This document shows, in pieces, positions 7,760 to 15,845 of a DNA stretch of 64,000 bases. Position numbers and translations under genes: made by a program. Source of the DNA: Ancylobacter sp. TS-1. GTDB lineage: Bacteria > Pseudomonadota > Alphaproteobacteria > Rhizobiales > Xanthobacteraceae. Numbering within the stretch: position 1 is the first letter of the stretch; each line of letters begins with the position of its first letter. The notes below the pieces were generated by a model. That model saw only the letters and a program-made list of their open reading frames with translations, made no database searches and was not told the DNA's origin. Location: contig NZ_CP045144.1 of assembly GCF_009223885.1 (NCBI RefSeq), forward strand, positions 558,001-622,000, in the 5' to 3' direction.

Positions 7760-8758
7760 CTAGAGGACCGGCCGCCAGACCGCCGGAACCGCCTCATAGC
7801 CGTCGCCCGATTTGCGGATGAAGCCGGTGGCGGGGAAGGGGTAGTGATAGCCGGTGAGCTGGAGCCGCTCGGCGGCCAGCATGTCGTAGATGCGCTTGCG
7901 CGTCTGCGCCGCCTTGGCGCCGTCCATGTCGAACTGCACCTGCCAGTCCGGGTTCGGCGCGAACAGGATCGGCGTGTTGGTGACGTCGGACTGGATGAAC
8001 AGCTTGCCCTCGCCCGAGGCGAGCACGAAGGCGGTGTGGCCGGGCGTGTGTCCCGCCGCGTCCACCGCCGTCAGGCCGGGGACGACCTCCTTGTCCCATG
8101 CGAAGCGCGCGACCTTGCTGTCGATGTCCTTGAAGACCCGCTTCACGTTCTGGAAATTGGCCTTGAGCGCGTCCGGCGCGCGGCTTTCCTCGCCCTCGTC
8201 CATCCAGAACGCCCATTCGGCTTCCGGCACCATGATCTCGGCATTGGGGAAGGCGAGCCCGCCATCCTCGGCGCGCAGGCCGTTGATGTGGTCGCCGTGG
8301 AAATGGGAGATGACCACCGTCTGGATGTCGGCCGGCTTCACCCCGGCCCAGGCGAGGTTGGCGCGCAGCTTGCCGACGGTCGCATTGCCCGGCTGGGGGC
8401 CGTTGCCGGTGTCGATCAGCGTCAGCTTGCCGCCATTGTTGATCAGCAGCGGGTTGAACTGGATGCTCATCACATCCTTGGGCTGGAAGGCAGCCTCAAG
8501 CGCCGCATTGACCTGATCGCGGCTGGCGTTGCGCACGAAGCCGTCCGGCAGCGGGAAGGTGCGGACGCCGTCGTTCACGGCCGTCACCTCGATGGCGCCG
8601 ACCTTGTAGCGGTAGAGGCCCGGCACCTGCTGGCCGGAGCCGGTCTGCGCGGCGGCGGGGGAGGAGAGAAGGCCCGCGAGCGGGGCGGCGAGCGGCACCG
8701 CGCCGGCGCCGATCATCAAATGGCGGCGCGACAGGTGGGGCATCGGAACGGTGTCCAT
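7760..8758 (-). CDS. Tat-exported metallo-beta-lactamase-fold hydrolase
   Basis: A 332-residue hydrolase. A twin-arginine signal peptide is visible (SRRHLMIGAGAV at 10-21, cleavage near PAAAQ), so it is probably folded with metal before export to the periplasm. The zinc-binding motif HFHGDH lies at residues 152-157, with further ligands in AGHTPGH (235-241) and Asp258 in FIQSDVT. This subgroup includes lactonases and related quorum-quenching hydrolases, but sequence alone does not fix the substrate. The start could be ATG at 8758 or the internal Met6; both keep the Tat motif. No transporter or regulator lies next to it. Confidence 0.88.
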   Translation of the reverse strand: MDTVPMPHLSRRHLMIGAGAVPLAAPLAGLLSSPAAAQTGSGQQVPGLYRYKVGAIEVTAVNDGVRTFPLPDGFVRNASRDQVNAALEAAFQPKDVMSIQFNPLLINNGGKLTLIDTGNGPQPGNATVGKLRANLAWAGVKPADIQTVVISHFHGDHINGLRAEDGGLAFPNAEIMVPEAEWAFWMDEGEESRAPDALKANFQNVKRVFKDIDSKVARFAWDKEVVPGLTAVDAAGHTPGHTAFVLASGEGKLFIQSDVTNTPILFAPNPDWQVQFDMDGAKAAQTRKRIYDMLAAERLQLTGYHYPFPATGFIRKSGDGYEAVPAVWRPVL

Positions 8759-8856
8759 GGCAGCTCTCCAGACGTGAACGGACTCGGGCGCCGCAGGCTA
8801 GGGGGGCACCCGCGCGCGGTCACGCCGGGGAGGGGTCACGTTGGCGTGAGGGGGCG

Positions 8857-9456
8857 TCAGAACTTGTAGCGGTAGCCGACCTCGATGGCGTCATAGGAAG
8901 GCTGGCCGTCGCTCCAGTCGCGTTCGATGTAGAGCGAAATGCTGTTATGGGCGTTGAGACTGTAGGTGACGCCCATCGCCGCTTCGGGCGTGTTGTAGTC
9001 GTTCGAGTTGTCGAAGGCGTTGCGGTAGCGCAGGCGGAACGCGTTCCACGTCCACTTGTCGTTGAGCGGCACCGCTCCGGCGAGGGTGAAATAGTAATAG
9101 GGGAAGTTCGAGGGGTCGTCGGAGTGGATGAAGTGCTGGCCGATGCCGGCGCCCCCGGTGAGCGAGAACGCCCCGAAATCGTAGGTGTAGCCGACGCCGA
9201 GCTGGGCATTGAACTTGTAATCGGACGTGCCGGCGGTGTCGTAGTACTTCACCGCGCCGGAGACGCTGAACTTGTTGTCGAAGGTGTGCGCGACGTCGAT
9301 CTGCCAGTCGGACGACTTGGTCTCGGTGAAGTCGTCCGGCGCACGCTCCGTGGTGTAGGAGCCGCCGATGCTGGTGCTGCCGGCCTGGGCCGCAGGGGCC
9401 CCGAGCAGCAGCGCGGCCGCGAGCACGGGGCAGGCGAGGAGGCGGTTTGTACGCAT
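8857..9456 (-). CDS. Small outer-membrane beta-barrel-like protein
   Basis: A 199-residue protein with a clear signal peptide (MRTNRLLACPVLAAALLLG...AAQAG) followed by alternating polar/hydrophobic strands rich in Tyr, Phe and Gly, and a terminal Phe (EVGYRYKF) as in proteins inserted by the BAM complex. It is likely an 8- to 10-stranded outer-membrane barrel. Function is unknown. The chosen ATG at 9456 gives the signal peptide directly; an earlier ATG at 9486 would add ten residues. An inverted repeat at 9460-9513 overlaps the ribosome-binding region, so translation may be influenced by RNA structure. Confidence 0.75.
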   Translation of the reverse strand: MRTNRLLACPVLAAALLLGAPAAQAGSTSIGGSYTTERAPDDFTETKSSDWQIDVAHTFDNKFSVSGAVKYYDTAGTSDYKFNAQLGVGYTYDFGAFSLTGGAGIGQHFIHSDDPSNFPYYYFTLAGAVPLNDKWTWNAFRLRYRNAFDNSNDYNTPEAAMGVTYSLNAHNSISLYIERDWSDGQPSYDAIEVGYRYKF

Positions 9457-9459
9457 GCG

Positions 9460-9513
9460 GTCATCCCGGGTTGCCCCCGGCATCATTCCGGGCCGCTGTG
9501 CAACCTGGATGAC
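9460..9513. repeat. Inverted repeat at the 5' end of the barrel-protein gene
   Basis: GTCATCCCGGGTTG (9460-9473) and CAACCTGGATGAC (9501-9513) are complementary except for one extra base, with a shorter nested CCCCGG/CCGGG pairing between them. The GTCATCC ends resemble short dispersed palindromic elements common in alphaproteobacterial intergenic DNA. It covers the region just before the start codon at 9456. Confidence 0.55.
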
Positions 9514-9545
9514 GGAACGCGTGCGGTCTTACCGTTTCGCCCGGC

Positions 9546-10343
9546 CTAACGCCGCGGCTTGCCTTTGAGCAACACATAGGTGACAGCGGCGACGAGCGTC
9601 AGCACGACGAAGATCACGCCCACCACATTGATCACCGGCGACAGGCCGAAGCGCAGCCGCGAGGCGATCTCCGTCACCAGCGTCCACTCGCCGCCAATGG
9701 CGAAGACGGTGGTGTTGTAGTTCTCGAAGGATTGCAGGAAGGCGACGACGGCGGCGGTAAAGCAGGTCGGCGCCAGGAAGGGCAGGGTGATGCGTCGGAA
9801 CACCAGCGTGTGGCTGGCGCCGAGGTCGAGGGCAGCCTCCTCCAGCGTGCGGTCCTGCCGCTGGAGCCGGGCGAGGAAGAGCAGCATGGCGTAGGAGGCG
9901 ATGAAGCTCGACTGCGCCATGACAGCGACGAACAGCCCGCCCGGCACGCCGAATTCGCGCCAGAAGATCAGGCTGGAAATGCCCAGGATGATGCCCGGGG
10001 TGAGCACCGGCGACACCAGCACCGAATAGAGCACCGTGCCGGAGCGCTGGCCGAGCCGGGTGAGGATCAGCGCGCCCGAAAGACCGGCGGGGATCGACAC
10101 CACGATGACGCCCAGCGCGACGAGCACGGAATTGACCAGCCCCTGCAGCAAACGCTCGTCATGCGCGAGCGCGACGAACCATTTCAGGGTGAAGCCGTGC
10201 CATTGCGTGACGGACGGGTAGTCGAAGGAGTTGAACGCCGCCGCCGACATCACCGCCAGCGGCAGGAAGAGATAGAGCACGAAGATGCCGATATAGATGT
10301 TCATCACCAGCCGGGCGCCGGCGCTCTCGGTGGCGGTGCTCAT
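9546..10343 (-). CDS. ABC transporter permease, PotC/PotI type
   Basis: A 265-residue inner-membrane permease with about six hydrophobic segments. The cytoplasmic EAA loop is clear (EEAALDLGASHTLVFRRI, about residues 160-177), where the ATPase docks. It resembles the second permease of spermidine/putrescine-type importers. Its start overlaps the end of the upstream permease gene by 4 bases (ATGA arrangement), so translation is coupled. The ATG at 10343 begins MSTATESAGARLVMN; a longer upstream reading is out of keeping with the overlap. It is the last gene of the four-gene transporter unit running from 13,801 to 9,546. Confidence 0.88.
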   Translation of the reverse strand: MSTATESAGARLVMNIYIGIFVLYLFLPLAVMSAAAFNSFDYPSVTQWHGFTLKWFVALAHDERLLQGLVNSVLVALGVIVVSIPAGLSGALILTRLGQRSGTVLYSVLVSPVLTPGIILGISSLIFWREFGVPGGLFVAVMAQSSFIASYAMLLFLARLQRQDRTLEEAALDLGASHTLVFRRITLPFLAPTCFTAAVVAFLQSFENYNTTVFAIGGEWTLVTEIASRLRFGLSPVINVVGVIFVVLTLVAAVTYVLLKGKPRR

Positions 10344-11377
10344 TTCGCGATATCCCTCAGCCCGACGCCGAACAGGCGCATCATGATGAGGATGAAGGCC
10401 GTGCACACCACGAGCAGCGACACCGCATAGGCCGAGCCCATGTTCCAGTTGTTGCTCTCGTAGAACTGCCGGTAGACGAGCTGGCTGAACCAGTCGCCGC
10501 CCTGGCCGCGTGTCATGATCGCCGGCACCGAGTAGGAGCCGGCCGACAGCATGAAGGTCATGATGCAGCCGACCGCGATGCCCGGCTTGGCGTGCGGAAT
10601 GATGACCCGGCGATGGATGCGCAGCGTCGAGGCGCCGAGATCGCGCGCGGCCTCGATCTGGTTGCGGTCGAGCGTCTCCAGCGTGTTCACCATCGGGAAC
10701 ACCATGAACAGCACATAGGTGTAGATCATCGCCAGGAAGACGGCAGAGGGGTTTTCGAGGAAGGGAATCCACTCCCGCGCATCGAGATCGATGAAGCCCA
10801 TCCATTGCAGCACGCCGTTGATGACGCCCCGGTAGTCGAGGATCATCAGCCAGGCGTAGACGCGCAGCAATTCGTTGATCGCATAGGGAACGATGAGCGC
10901 GACCATCAGGATGATCGCCTTGCGCGGGCCGCTGGCCAGCGCCACCACATAGGCGACGGGGTAGCAGACCACGAGCGCCAGCGCCGTCACCATCAGCGCA
11001 TAGAAGATGGTCCGCACGAAGATGTAGAGGTGCAGGGCGCTCATGCGGGTGAAGTTGGCGAAGCCGTAGGTCTTGGGCGGGTCCAACTCCTGCGCTTCAA
11101 GCGTGCTGGCCTCGGCCTGCTTCTGCTGGAGGGCGCTATCGAAGGCGGCCTGCTTCGCGGGGTCGGCCTCGTTCTCGCGGTCGAGCTGGATCGTCGCGAT
11201 CTCGTTGTAGAGCCGGTCGATCTGCAGCGAGATGTCGCCCTTGGAGTCCCGCCACCACAGCGACTGTTCCAGCATGGCGCCGAGCGGCACAAGGATCAGG
11301 GCGAGAATCCACACCGCCGCGATCAGCGCGATGACGCTGGCGAGCGGCCGGCCATAGGCTTGCGCCAGGCTACCCAT
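10340..11377 (-). CDS. ABC transporter permease, PotB/PotH type, with a charged insertion
   Basis: A 345-residue permease, longer than the usual 280-310. After the first membrane helix (about 14-34) there is a highly charged, Gln/Glu/Ala-rich segment (about 44-98) that looks like a coiled coil and should face the periplasm; five further helices follow. The EAA loop reads EAARDLGASTLRIHRRVI. The segment is unusual for a spermidine/putrescine-type permease and may contact the binding protein, which is inference. It overlaps the upstream ATPase gene by 8 bases and the downstream permease by 4. Confidence 0.86.
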   Translation of the reverse strand: MGSLAQAYGRPLASVIALIAAVWILALILVPLGAMLEQSLWWRDSKGDISLQIDRLYNEIATIQLDRENEADPAKQAAFDSALQQKQAEASTLEAQELDPPKTYGFANFTRMSALHLYIFVRTIFYALMVTALALVVCYPVAYVVALASGPRKAIILMVALIVPYAINELLRVYAWLMILDYRGVINGVLQWMGFIDLDAREWIPFLENPSAVFLAMIYTYVLFMVFPMVNTLETLDRNQIEAARDLGASTLRIHRRVIIPHAKPGIAVGCIMTFMLSAGSYSVPAIMTRGQGGDWFSQLVYRQFYESNNWNMGSAYAVSLLVVCTAFILIMMRLFGVGLRDIAK

Positions 11378-12446
11378 GGGCGAGGGCCCCCATCGGGAAG
11401 ACCAGCGCGTCGTCGACGCCGAAGGAGAGCATCAGCTCCTCCGGCAGTTCGCGCGCCGAGGGGCCGTTGGCAACGGTCACGGTCAGGGTTTGGCCGGCGG
11501 CGGCGCACAGGAGATTGACCGAGGGGCCTTCCAGATTGCGCGAGACGAGGCGTGAGGCGACCGCATTGGTGGCACCGCCGCCGAGGGTGATGCGTTCGGG
11601 CCGGACCATTACCAGCGCCTCCTCGCCGACCCGCAGCGGGCCCTTGATCCGCCCCTCGATGCGGCCGACCGGGGTGTCGACGCCGGTGAAGTCGTCGGTG
11701 AGGCTGGCGACCGTGCCGCGCAGCACATTCTGCTCGCCGACGAAGGTAGCGACGAAGGGCGTCGCCGGCTCGGCGTAGAGGAGATCGGCGTCGGCCACCT
11801 GTTCAAGACGGCCGCGGCTCATCACCGCGACGCGGTCGGACATGGCGAGCGCCTCGCCCTGGTCGTGGGTGATGTAGATGAAGGTGATGCCGACGCGCTT
11901 CTGGATGGCGCGCAACTCGGTGCGCATGTGCTGGCGCAGCTTCAGGTCCAGCGCGGAGAGCGGCTCGTCGAGCAGCAGGACGGCGGGCTCGACGGCAAGG
12001 GCGCGGGCGATGGCGACGCGCTGGCGCTGGCCGCCGGACAAGTCCGCCGGCTTCTTGTCGCCGAAGCCGCTAAGCGCCACCAGTTCCAGCAGTTCCTGCG
12101 CCCGGCGCTGCCGGTCGTGCCTGGCGACGCCGCGTGCCTCCAGCCCGAAGGCGACGTTCTCGGCCACGCTCATCAGCGGGAACAGCGCGAGATTCTGGAA
12201 GATGAGGGCGGTGGGGCGCTCGTTCGGCCCCTTGCCACCCATGTCCTCGCCGCCGATCAGCACGCGGCCTTCGGTCGGCTGGATGAAGCCGGAGATGGTC
12301 CGCAGCAGCGTCGTCTTTCCGCAGCCGGAGGGGCCGAGGATGGAGAAGAACTCGCCGGCATGGATGGCAAGGTCGGTCGGCTGGACGGCGGTCGAATCGC
12401 CGAAGCGGATGGAAACCTGATCGAGACGGACGTCCTTGCCGCGCAT
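11370..12446 (-). CDS. ABC transporter ATP-binding protein, PotA type
   Basis: A 358-residue ATPase that powers the importer. Motifs are in order: Walker A GPSGCGKTT (38-46), Q-loop LIFQNLALFP (81-90), signature LSGGQRQRVAIARAL (136-150), Walker B and D-loop LLLDEPLSALD (157-167), and a C-terminal TOBE region (about 270-358) as in PotA/UgpC-type proteins. The ATG at 12446 follows an AGAGG site; a longer upstream frame runs through intergenic repeats and is unlikely. The stop codon lies inside the start of the permease gene. Substrate class is inferred from the family, probably polyamine or a related small cation. Confidence 0.9.
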   Translation of the reverse strand: MRGKDVRLDQVSIRFGDSTAVQPTDLAIHAGEFFSILGPSGCGKTTLLRTISGFIQPTEGRVLIGGEDMGGKGPNERPTALIFQNLALFPLMSVAENVAFGLEARGVARHDRQRRAQELLELVALSGFGDKKPADLSGGQRQRVAIARALAVEPAVLLLDEPLSALDLKLRQHMRTELRAIQKRVGITFIYITHDQGEALAMSDRVAVMSRGRLEQVADADLLYAEPATPFVATFVGEQNVLRGTVASLTDDFTGVDTPVGRIEGRIKGPLRVGEEALVMVRPERITLGGGATNAVASRLVSRNLEGPSVNLLCAAAGQTLTVTVANGPSARELPEELMLSFGVDDALVFPMGALAHG

Positions 12447-12520
12447 GGGCAGACCTCTGCATGAAGGAGAGCCGGAGGCCGGTGCCGGGGACGGCGCGTC
12501 GCCGACACCATCCCCGATCA

Positions 12521-12621
12521 ACGTCGTCCTGAGGTGCCCGGCCACCGGCCGGGACTCGAAGAAGGTAGGTCCGGCCACCCGGCTCCGTCATCCCGCGCGG
12601 CGCGCGCAGTTCGGAATGACG
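12521..12621. repeat. Dispersed intergenic repeat-like sequence within the transporter operon
   Basis: Between the binding-protein and ATPase genes lies a pair of elements: a segment starting GTCCTGAGGTGCCCGG (about 12,524) through CGGGACTCGAAGAAGG, and a second with ends CGTCAT (12,586-12,591) and ATGACG (12,616-12,621). Both look like dispersed palindromic repeats seen in Hyphomicrobiales intergenic DNA. Such elements inside operons can stabilise upstream mRNA; a role here is inference. Confidence 0.45.
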
Positions 12622-12673
12622 GCCCGCCGGGCGTGGCCGGAACAAAGCGAGGGGCGGAGGGCCGCCCCGTGCC

Positions 12674-13801
12674 TCAGCTGTTGGTCAGCTTCTCGACGTA
12701 CTCGCCGCGCAGCTTGGCGTAGAAGTCCGTCTGCATCGGCCACCAGAACAGGTTGTCGATGGTGCCGGCCGGATAGGCCGCCTCGAAGGCCGAGCGGGCC
12801 TCGTCGGAGAGGAACTGGCCCGCGCCGGCCGCCGCGCTGTTGTAGCCGGTGGTGTTGGCGAAGCGGGCGCCGACCTCGGGCTGGTAGATGAAGTTGGCGA
12901 AGGCGTAGGCCTGCTCGACATTGGCCGCGCCGGCCGGGATGCCGAGCGTGTCGGTCCAGGCCAGGCCACCTTCCTTCGGCATGCCGTAACGCCACTTCTT
13001 GTCGGTGTTGCGGTGGAGCAGGATGCCGGTGGTGTCCCACGTCTGGCCGATGGTGCAGCCGGCGTCGGTGAAGGCGGCGGTCGCCTCGGTGGCGTTGTTC
13101 CAGTAGGCGCCGATATTGCCCTTATGGGCGAGGATGTACTTCAGCACGCCCTCGAAGACGCGGCGCGAGTCGGCCTCGGACTTGTACAGGTCGAGGCCGC
13201 GGTCGGACTTCAGCTCGCCGGTGGCGTCGAGATAGAGCGCCACGCCGTTGAACACCGACTTCTGGCGGATGGCGGTCTGCTTGGGATTGCCGGCCAGCCA
13301 CATGTCGCCATAGGAGATTTCGCCCGACTTCTTGTCCGGGAACTTCGTCGAATCCCAGGTGACGCCCTCGGTGCCCCAGTCGAACGGCACCAGATAGCGC
13401 TTGCCGCGATAGGCGGCGCCGAGCGTGAGCGAGTTGCGGTAGATGGACGGGATGATCAGGGAGGACTTGAACTTCGCCTCGTCGATCGGCTGAAGCAGGT
13501 TGTCCTTGTAGTAGTTCGGGCCGGTATCCACCGACGGGAACACGATGTCGAAGCCCTTGCCGCCGGCAGCGCGCAGCTTGTTCTCGCACTCTTCGTTGGA
13601 GCCGTAGGTCGACAGGTTCACCGTCACGCCCGTGGCGTTGGTGAAGTCGGCCAGCAGGGTGTTCTTGTCGAAATAGTCGCCCCAGGCATAGACGTTGAGC
13701 GAACCGGAGGTGGCGAGCGCATCGTGGGCGCGCAGCACGGCTGGCGCGGCAAGCGCGAAGGCGCCGGCTTTCATCAGGTCGCGACGCGAAAAGCGGGTCA
13801 T
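12674..13801 (-). CDS. Periplasmic substrate-binding protein, PotD/PotF type
   Basis: A 375-residue solute-binding protein with a Tat-type signal (SRRDLMKAGAFALAAPAV, residues 5-22, cleavage near DALAT). The mature part starts SGSLNVYAWGDYFDK, typical of the spermidine/putrescine-binding family, and includes YDIVFPS-like and GTEGVTWD segments. It would capture substrate in the periplasm for the ATPase and two permeases encoded downstream. The ATG at 13801 follows a strong GGGAGG site. It is the first gene of the unit; a 227-base gap with repeats separates it from the ATPase gene, often a sign of higher expression of the binding protein. Confidence 0.9.
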   Translation of the reverse strand: MTRFSRRDLMKAGAFALAAPAVLRAHDALATSGSLNVYAWGDYFDKNTLLADFTNATGVTVNLSTYGSNEECENKLRAAGGKGFDIVFPSVDTGPNYYKDNLLQPIDEAKFKSSLIIPSIYRNSLTLGAAYRGKRYLVPFDWGTEGVTWDSTKFPDKKSGEISYGDMWLAGNPKQTAIRQKSVFNGVALYLDATGELKSDRGLDLYKSEADSRRVFEGVLKYILAHKGNIGAYWNNATEATAAFTDAGCTIGQTWDTTGILLHRNTDKKWRYGMPKEGGLAWTDTLGIPAGAANVEQAYAFANFIYQPEVGARFANTTGYNSAAAGAGQFLSDEARSAFEAAYPAGTIDNLFWWPMQTDFYAKLRGEYVEKLTNS

Positions 13802-14239
13802 ATGTACCTCCCTTGGCCCCGATGGGCGAAACGGCGTTCGCTCTAGTTCCGGGGAATGAACGGACGATGACATGCGGGCGCGGCCGGCGGAAGGCGATGT
13901 CGCCTCAAGACAAATATTCCGTCGTATCCGAACAAACCTTCCCGAGCGTGAGAACCGTTGTGCGCGGTGGCGCGAGCCGGCAGGGGTGCGACAATCTGTC
14001 AGGTCGGAAAGCTCTGGCAATGGACCGCGCCTGCCTTAAGTTCTGCGCACCCGTTGATCCGGGCCCCTCTGACGCGAGCCGAGCCGGCGTTCGCGTGATG
14101 TCGGATCGCTTTCCGACGTCGCGCCGGTGGAACCGTGTCTAGATGAGATTGATTTCCTTTCCGACTGCATCCTTGTCCCGTCGTTGCGCGTTATCGCGCC
14201 GCGAACGGTCTGTCGTGACGATTTCGGGGGAGTGATCCG
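13802..14239. other. Divergent intergenic region between the transporter and TerC genes
   Basis: About 440 bases holding the divergent promoters for the transporter unit (minus) and the TerC-family gene (plus). No confident promoter or protein gene was found. A manganese (yybP-ykoY) riboswitch, sometimes found ahead of TerC-family genes, was looked for but its conserved loops were not seen. Confidence 0.4.
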
Positions 14240-14977
14240 GTGGACTATTTGATGGAACTTGCCGCCAGTCCGGCGGCCTGGGCAGCGCTTGTCACTCTGG
14301 TGGCGATGGAAGTCGTGCTCGGCATCGACAACCTGCTGTTCATCTCGATTCTCACCAACAAGCTTCCGGAGGACATCCGGCCGCGTGCGCGCAAGATCGG
14401 CATCGGGCTGGCGCTGATCATGCGTCTGGGCCTGCTCAGCACGGTGGCCATCATCGTGACGCTGGTCGAGCCGGTATTCTCCGTGTTCGGCCATCCCTTC
14501 TCCTGGCGCGACATCATCCTGATCGCGGGCGGCCTGTTCCTGGTGTGGAAGGCGACCAAGGAAATCCACCACAGCATGGCGCCGCATGACGAGCAGGAAG
14601 CTGCGATGGGCGGGGCGCTGCAGGTGAGCTTCAGCGCCGCCATCGTGCAGATCCTGATCCTCGACCTCGTCTTCTCGGTCGACAGCATCATCACGGCGGT
14701 GGGCATGACCGAGCACATCCCGATCATGGTGATCGCGGTGGTCTTCGCGGTGCTGACCATGCTGTTCGCGGCGGGTCCGCTGGCGAACTTCATCAACCGC
14801 AACCCGTCCATCGTGATGCTGGCGCTCGGCTTCCTGCTGCTGATCGGCACCACGCTGATCGCGGAAGGCTTCGGCGCCCATGTCTCGAAGGGCTACATCT
14901 ACACCGCCATGGCGTTCTCGGCGGCGGTGGAAGGCCTCAACATGATCCAGCGCCGGCGCCGGCCGGCCTCGCACTGA
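14240..14977 (+). CDS. TerC-family integral membrane protein
   Basis: A 245-residue inner-membrane protein with about seven hydrophobic helices. The family motifs [15 protein letters not shown] (about 29-43) and [15 protein letters not shown] (about 142-156) carry the conserved acidic residues in the membrane. Some TerC-family proteins export manganese or supply it to secreted enzymes; others are linked to tellurite resistance. The sequence does not say which. I took the GTG at 14240 because GGGGAG is well spaced before it; an ATG at 14252 is the alternative. It ends with a short basic tail. Confidence 0.88.
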   Translation: MDYLMELAASPAAWAALVTLVAMEVVLGIDNLLFISILTNKLPEDIRPRARKIGIGLALIMRLGLLSTVAIIVTLVEPVFSVFGHPFSWRDIILIAGGLFLVWKATKEIHHSMAPHDEQEAAMGGALQVSFSAAIVQILILDLVFSVDSIITAVGMTEHIPIMVIAVVFAVLTMLFAAGPLANFINRNPSIVMLALGFLLLIGTTLIAEGFGAHVSKGYIYTAMAFSAAVEGLNMIQRRRRPASH

Positions 14978-15064
14978 CGCAGCTTCCCGGCGGCGTGGGG
15001 ATGTGAAACCCCACGCCGCCGGACGATGCTATGATCGCGCTCCCACCCGCTCAGGAGCCCGGAC

Positions 15065-15760
15065 ATGAGTGACGACGCCGAACCGCCTTCCTCTCCCGAC
15101 GCAGCCTCTCCACCCTCCGACACCAAGCTCACCCTGACCAAGCAGCGCTGGGCGCGCGAGGGCAAGTTCCTGACCGGACGGGTGACACGGCCGGAAGAGG
15201 ACCGCCTGCCGCCCGGCCAGCATCTCGTGCGCGACTGGCCGGTTCTGGACCTCGGCATACAGCCGCGTGTGCCGCTCGACCGCTGGCGGCTCGATGTCGA
15301 CGGTGCCGTCGAGAATCCCGTCTCCTGGGACTGGGAGACCTTCCGGGCGCAGAAGCAGACCCGCGAAACCACCGACATCCACTGCGTCACCACCTGGTCG
15401 CGCTACGACAACCACTGGGAAGGCGTGTCGACGCGCGACCTGCTCGACGTGGTGATGCCGAAGGCGGACGCGCATTTCGTCATGCTGCACTCCCATGACG
15501 GCTACAACACCAACCTCGCCCTTGAGGATTTCGCCGCCGAGGATGCGTTGATCGTCCATAGCTGGGAGGGGCAGCCGCTCACCCGCGAGCATGGCGGGCC
15601 GGTGCGGCTGGTGGTGCCGCATCTGTATTTCTGGAAAAGCGCCAAGTGGCTGAAGCGCATCGAGTTCCGCAGCTTCGACAAGCGCGGCTTCTGGGAGGAG
15701 AACGGCTATCACAACCACGCCGACCCCTGGAAGGAAGAGCGCTATTCCGCCGATGAGTGA
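15065..15760 (+). CDS. Sulfite-oxidase-like molybdopterin oxidoreductase
   Basis: A 231-residue protein of the oxidoreductase molybdopterin-binding family. It has the conserved Cys in DIHCVTTWSRYDN (about residues 105-117) that would coordinate molybdenum, followed by DGYNTNL and a GGPVRLVVPHLYFWKSAKW segment. It lacks a signal peptide and a heme or dimerisation domain, so it is a small cytoplasmic type, with an unusual Pro/Ser-rich N-terminus (residues 1-20). Reaction and electron partner are unknown. It stands alone downstream of the TerC gene and ends at a shared terminator. Confidence 0.88.
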   Translation: MSDDAEPPSSPDAASPPSDTKLTLTKQRWAREGKFLTGRVTRPEEDRLPPGQHLVRDWPVLDLGIQPRVPLDRWRLDVDGAVENPVSWDWETFRAQKQTRETTDIHCVTTWSRYDNHWEGVSTRDLLDVVMPKADAHFVMLHSHDGYNTNLALEDFAAEDALIVHSWEGQPLTREHGGPVRLVVPHLYFWKSAKWLKRIEFRSFDKRGFWEENGYHNHADPWKEERYSADE

Positions 15761-15790
15761 CACGGCGAATCTTCGCGCGCCACAATGAGA

Positions 15791-15829
15791 AAGGCCCGGA
15801 CGGCATCCCGTCCGGGCCTTTTCTTATTT
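15791..15829. terminator. Bidirectional intrinsic terminator
   Basis: AAGGCCCGGACGG (15791-15803) pairs with CCGTCCGGGCCTT (15808-15820), a 13-base-pair stem with a 4-base loop, followed by TTCTTATTTC. The opposite strand also has a T-rich tail. It sits between the convergent ends of the molybdoenzyme and the proline-rich membrane-protein genes. Confidence 0.9.
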
Positions 15830-15845
15830 CGTTGCGATGGGGCGC

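Noticed and set aside
13802..14239. Possible manganese riboswitch before the TerC-family gene
   Set aside because: The conserved loops of the yybP-ykoY family were looked for but not seen. A covariance-model scan would decide.
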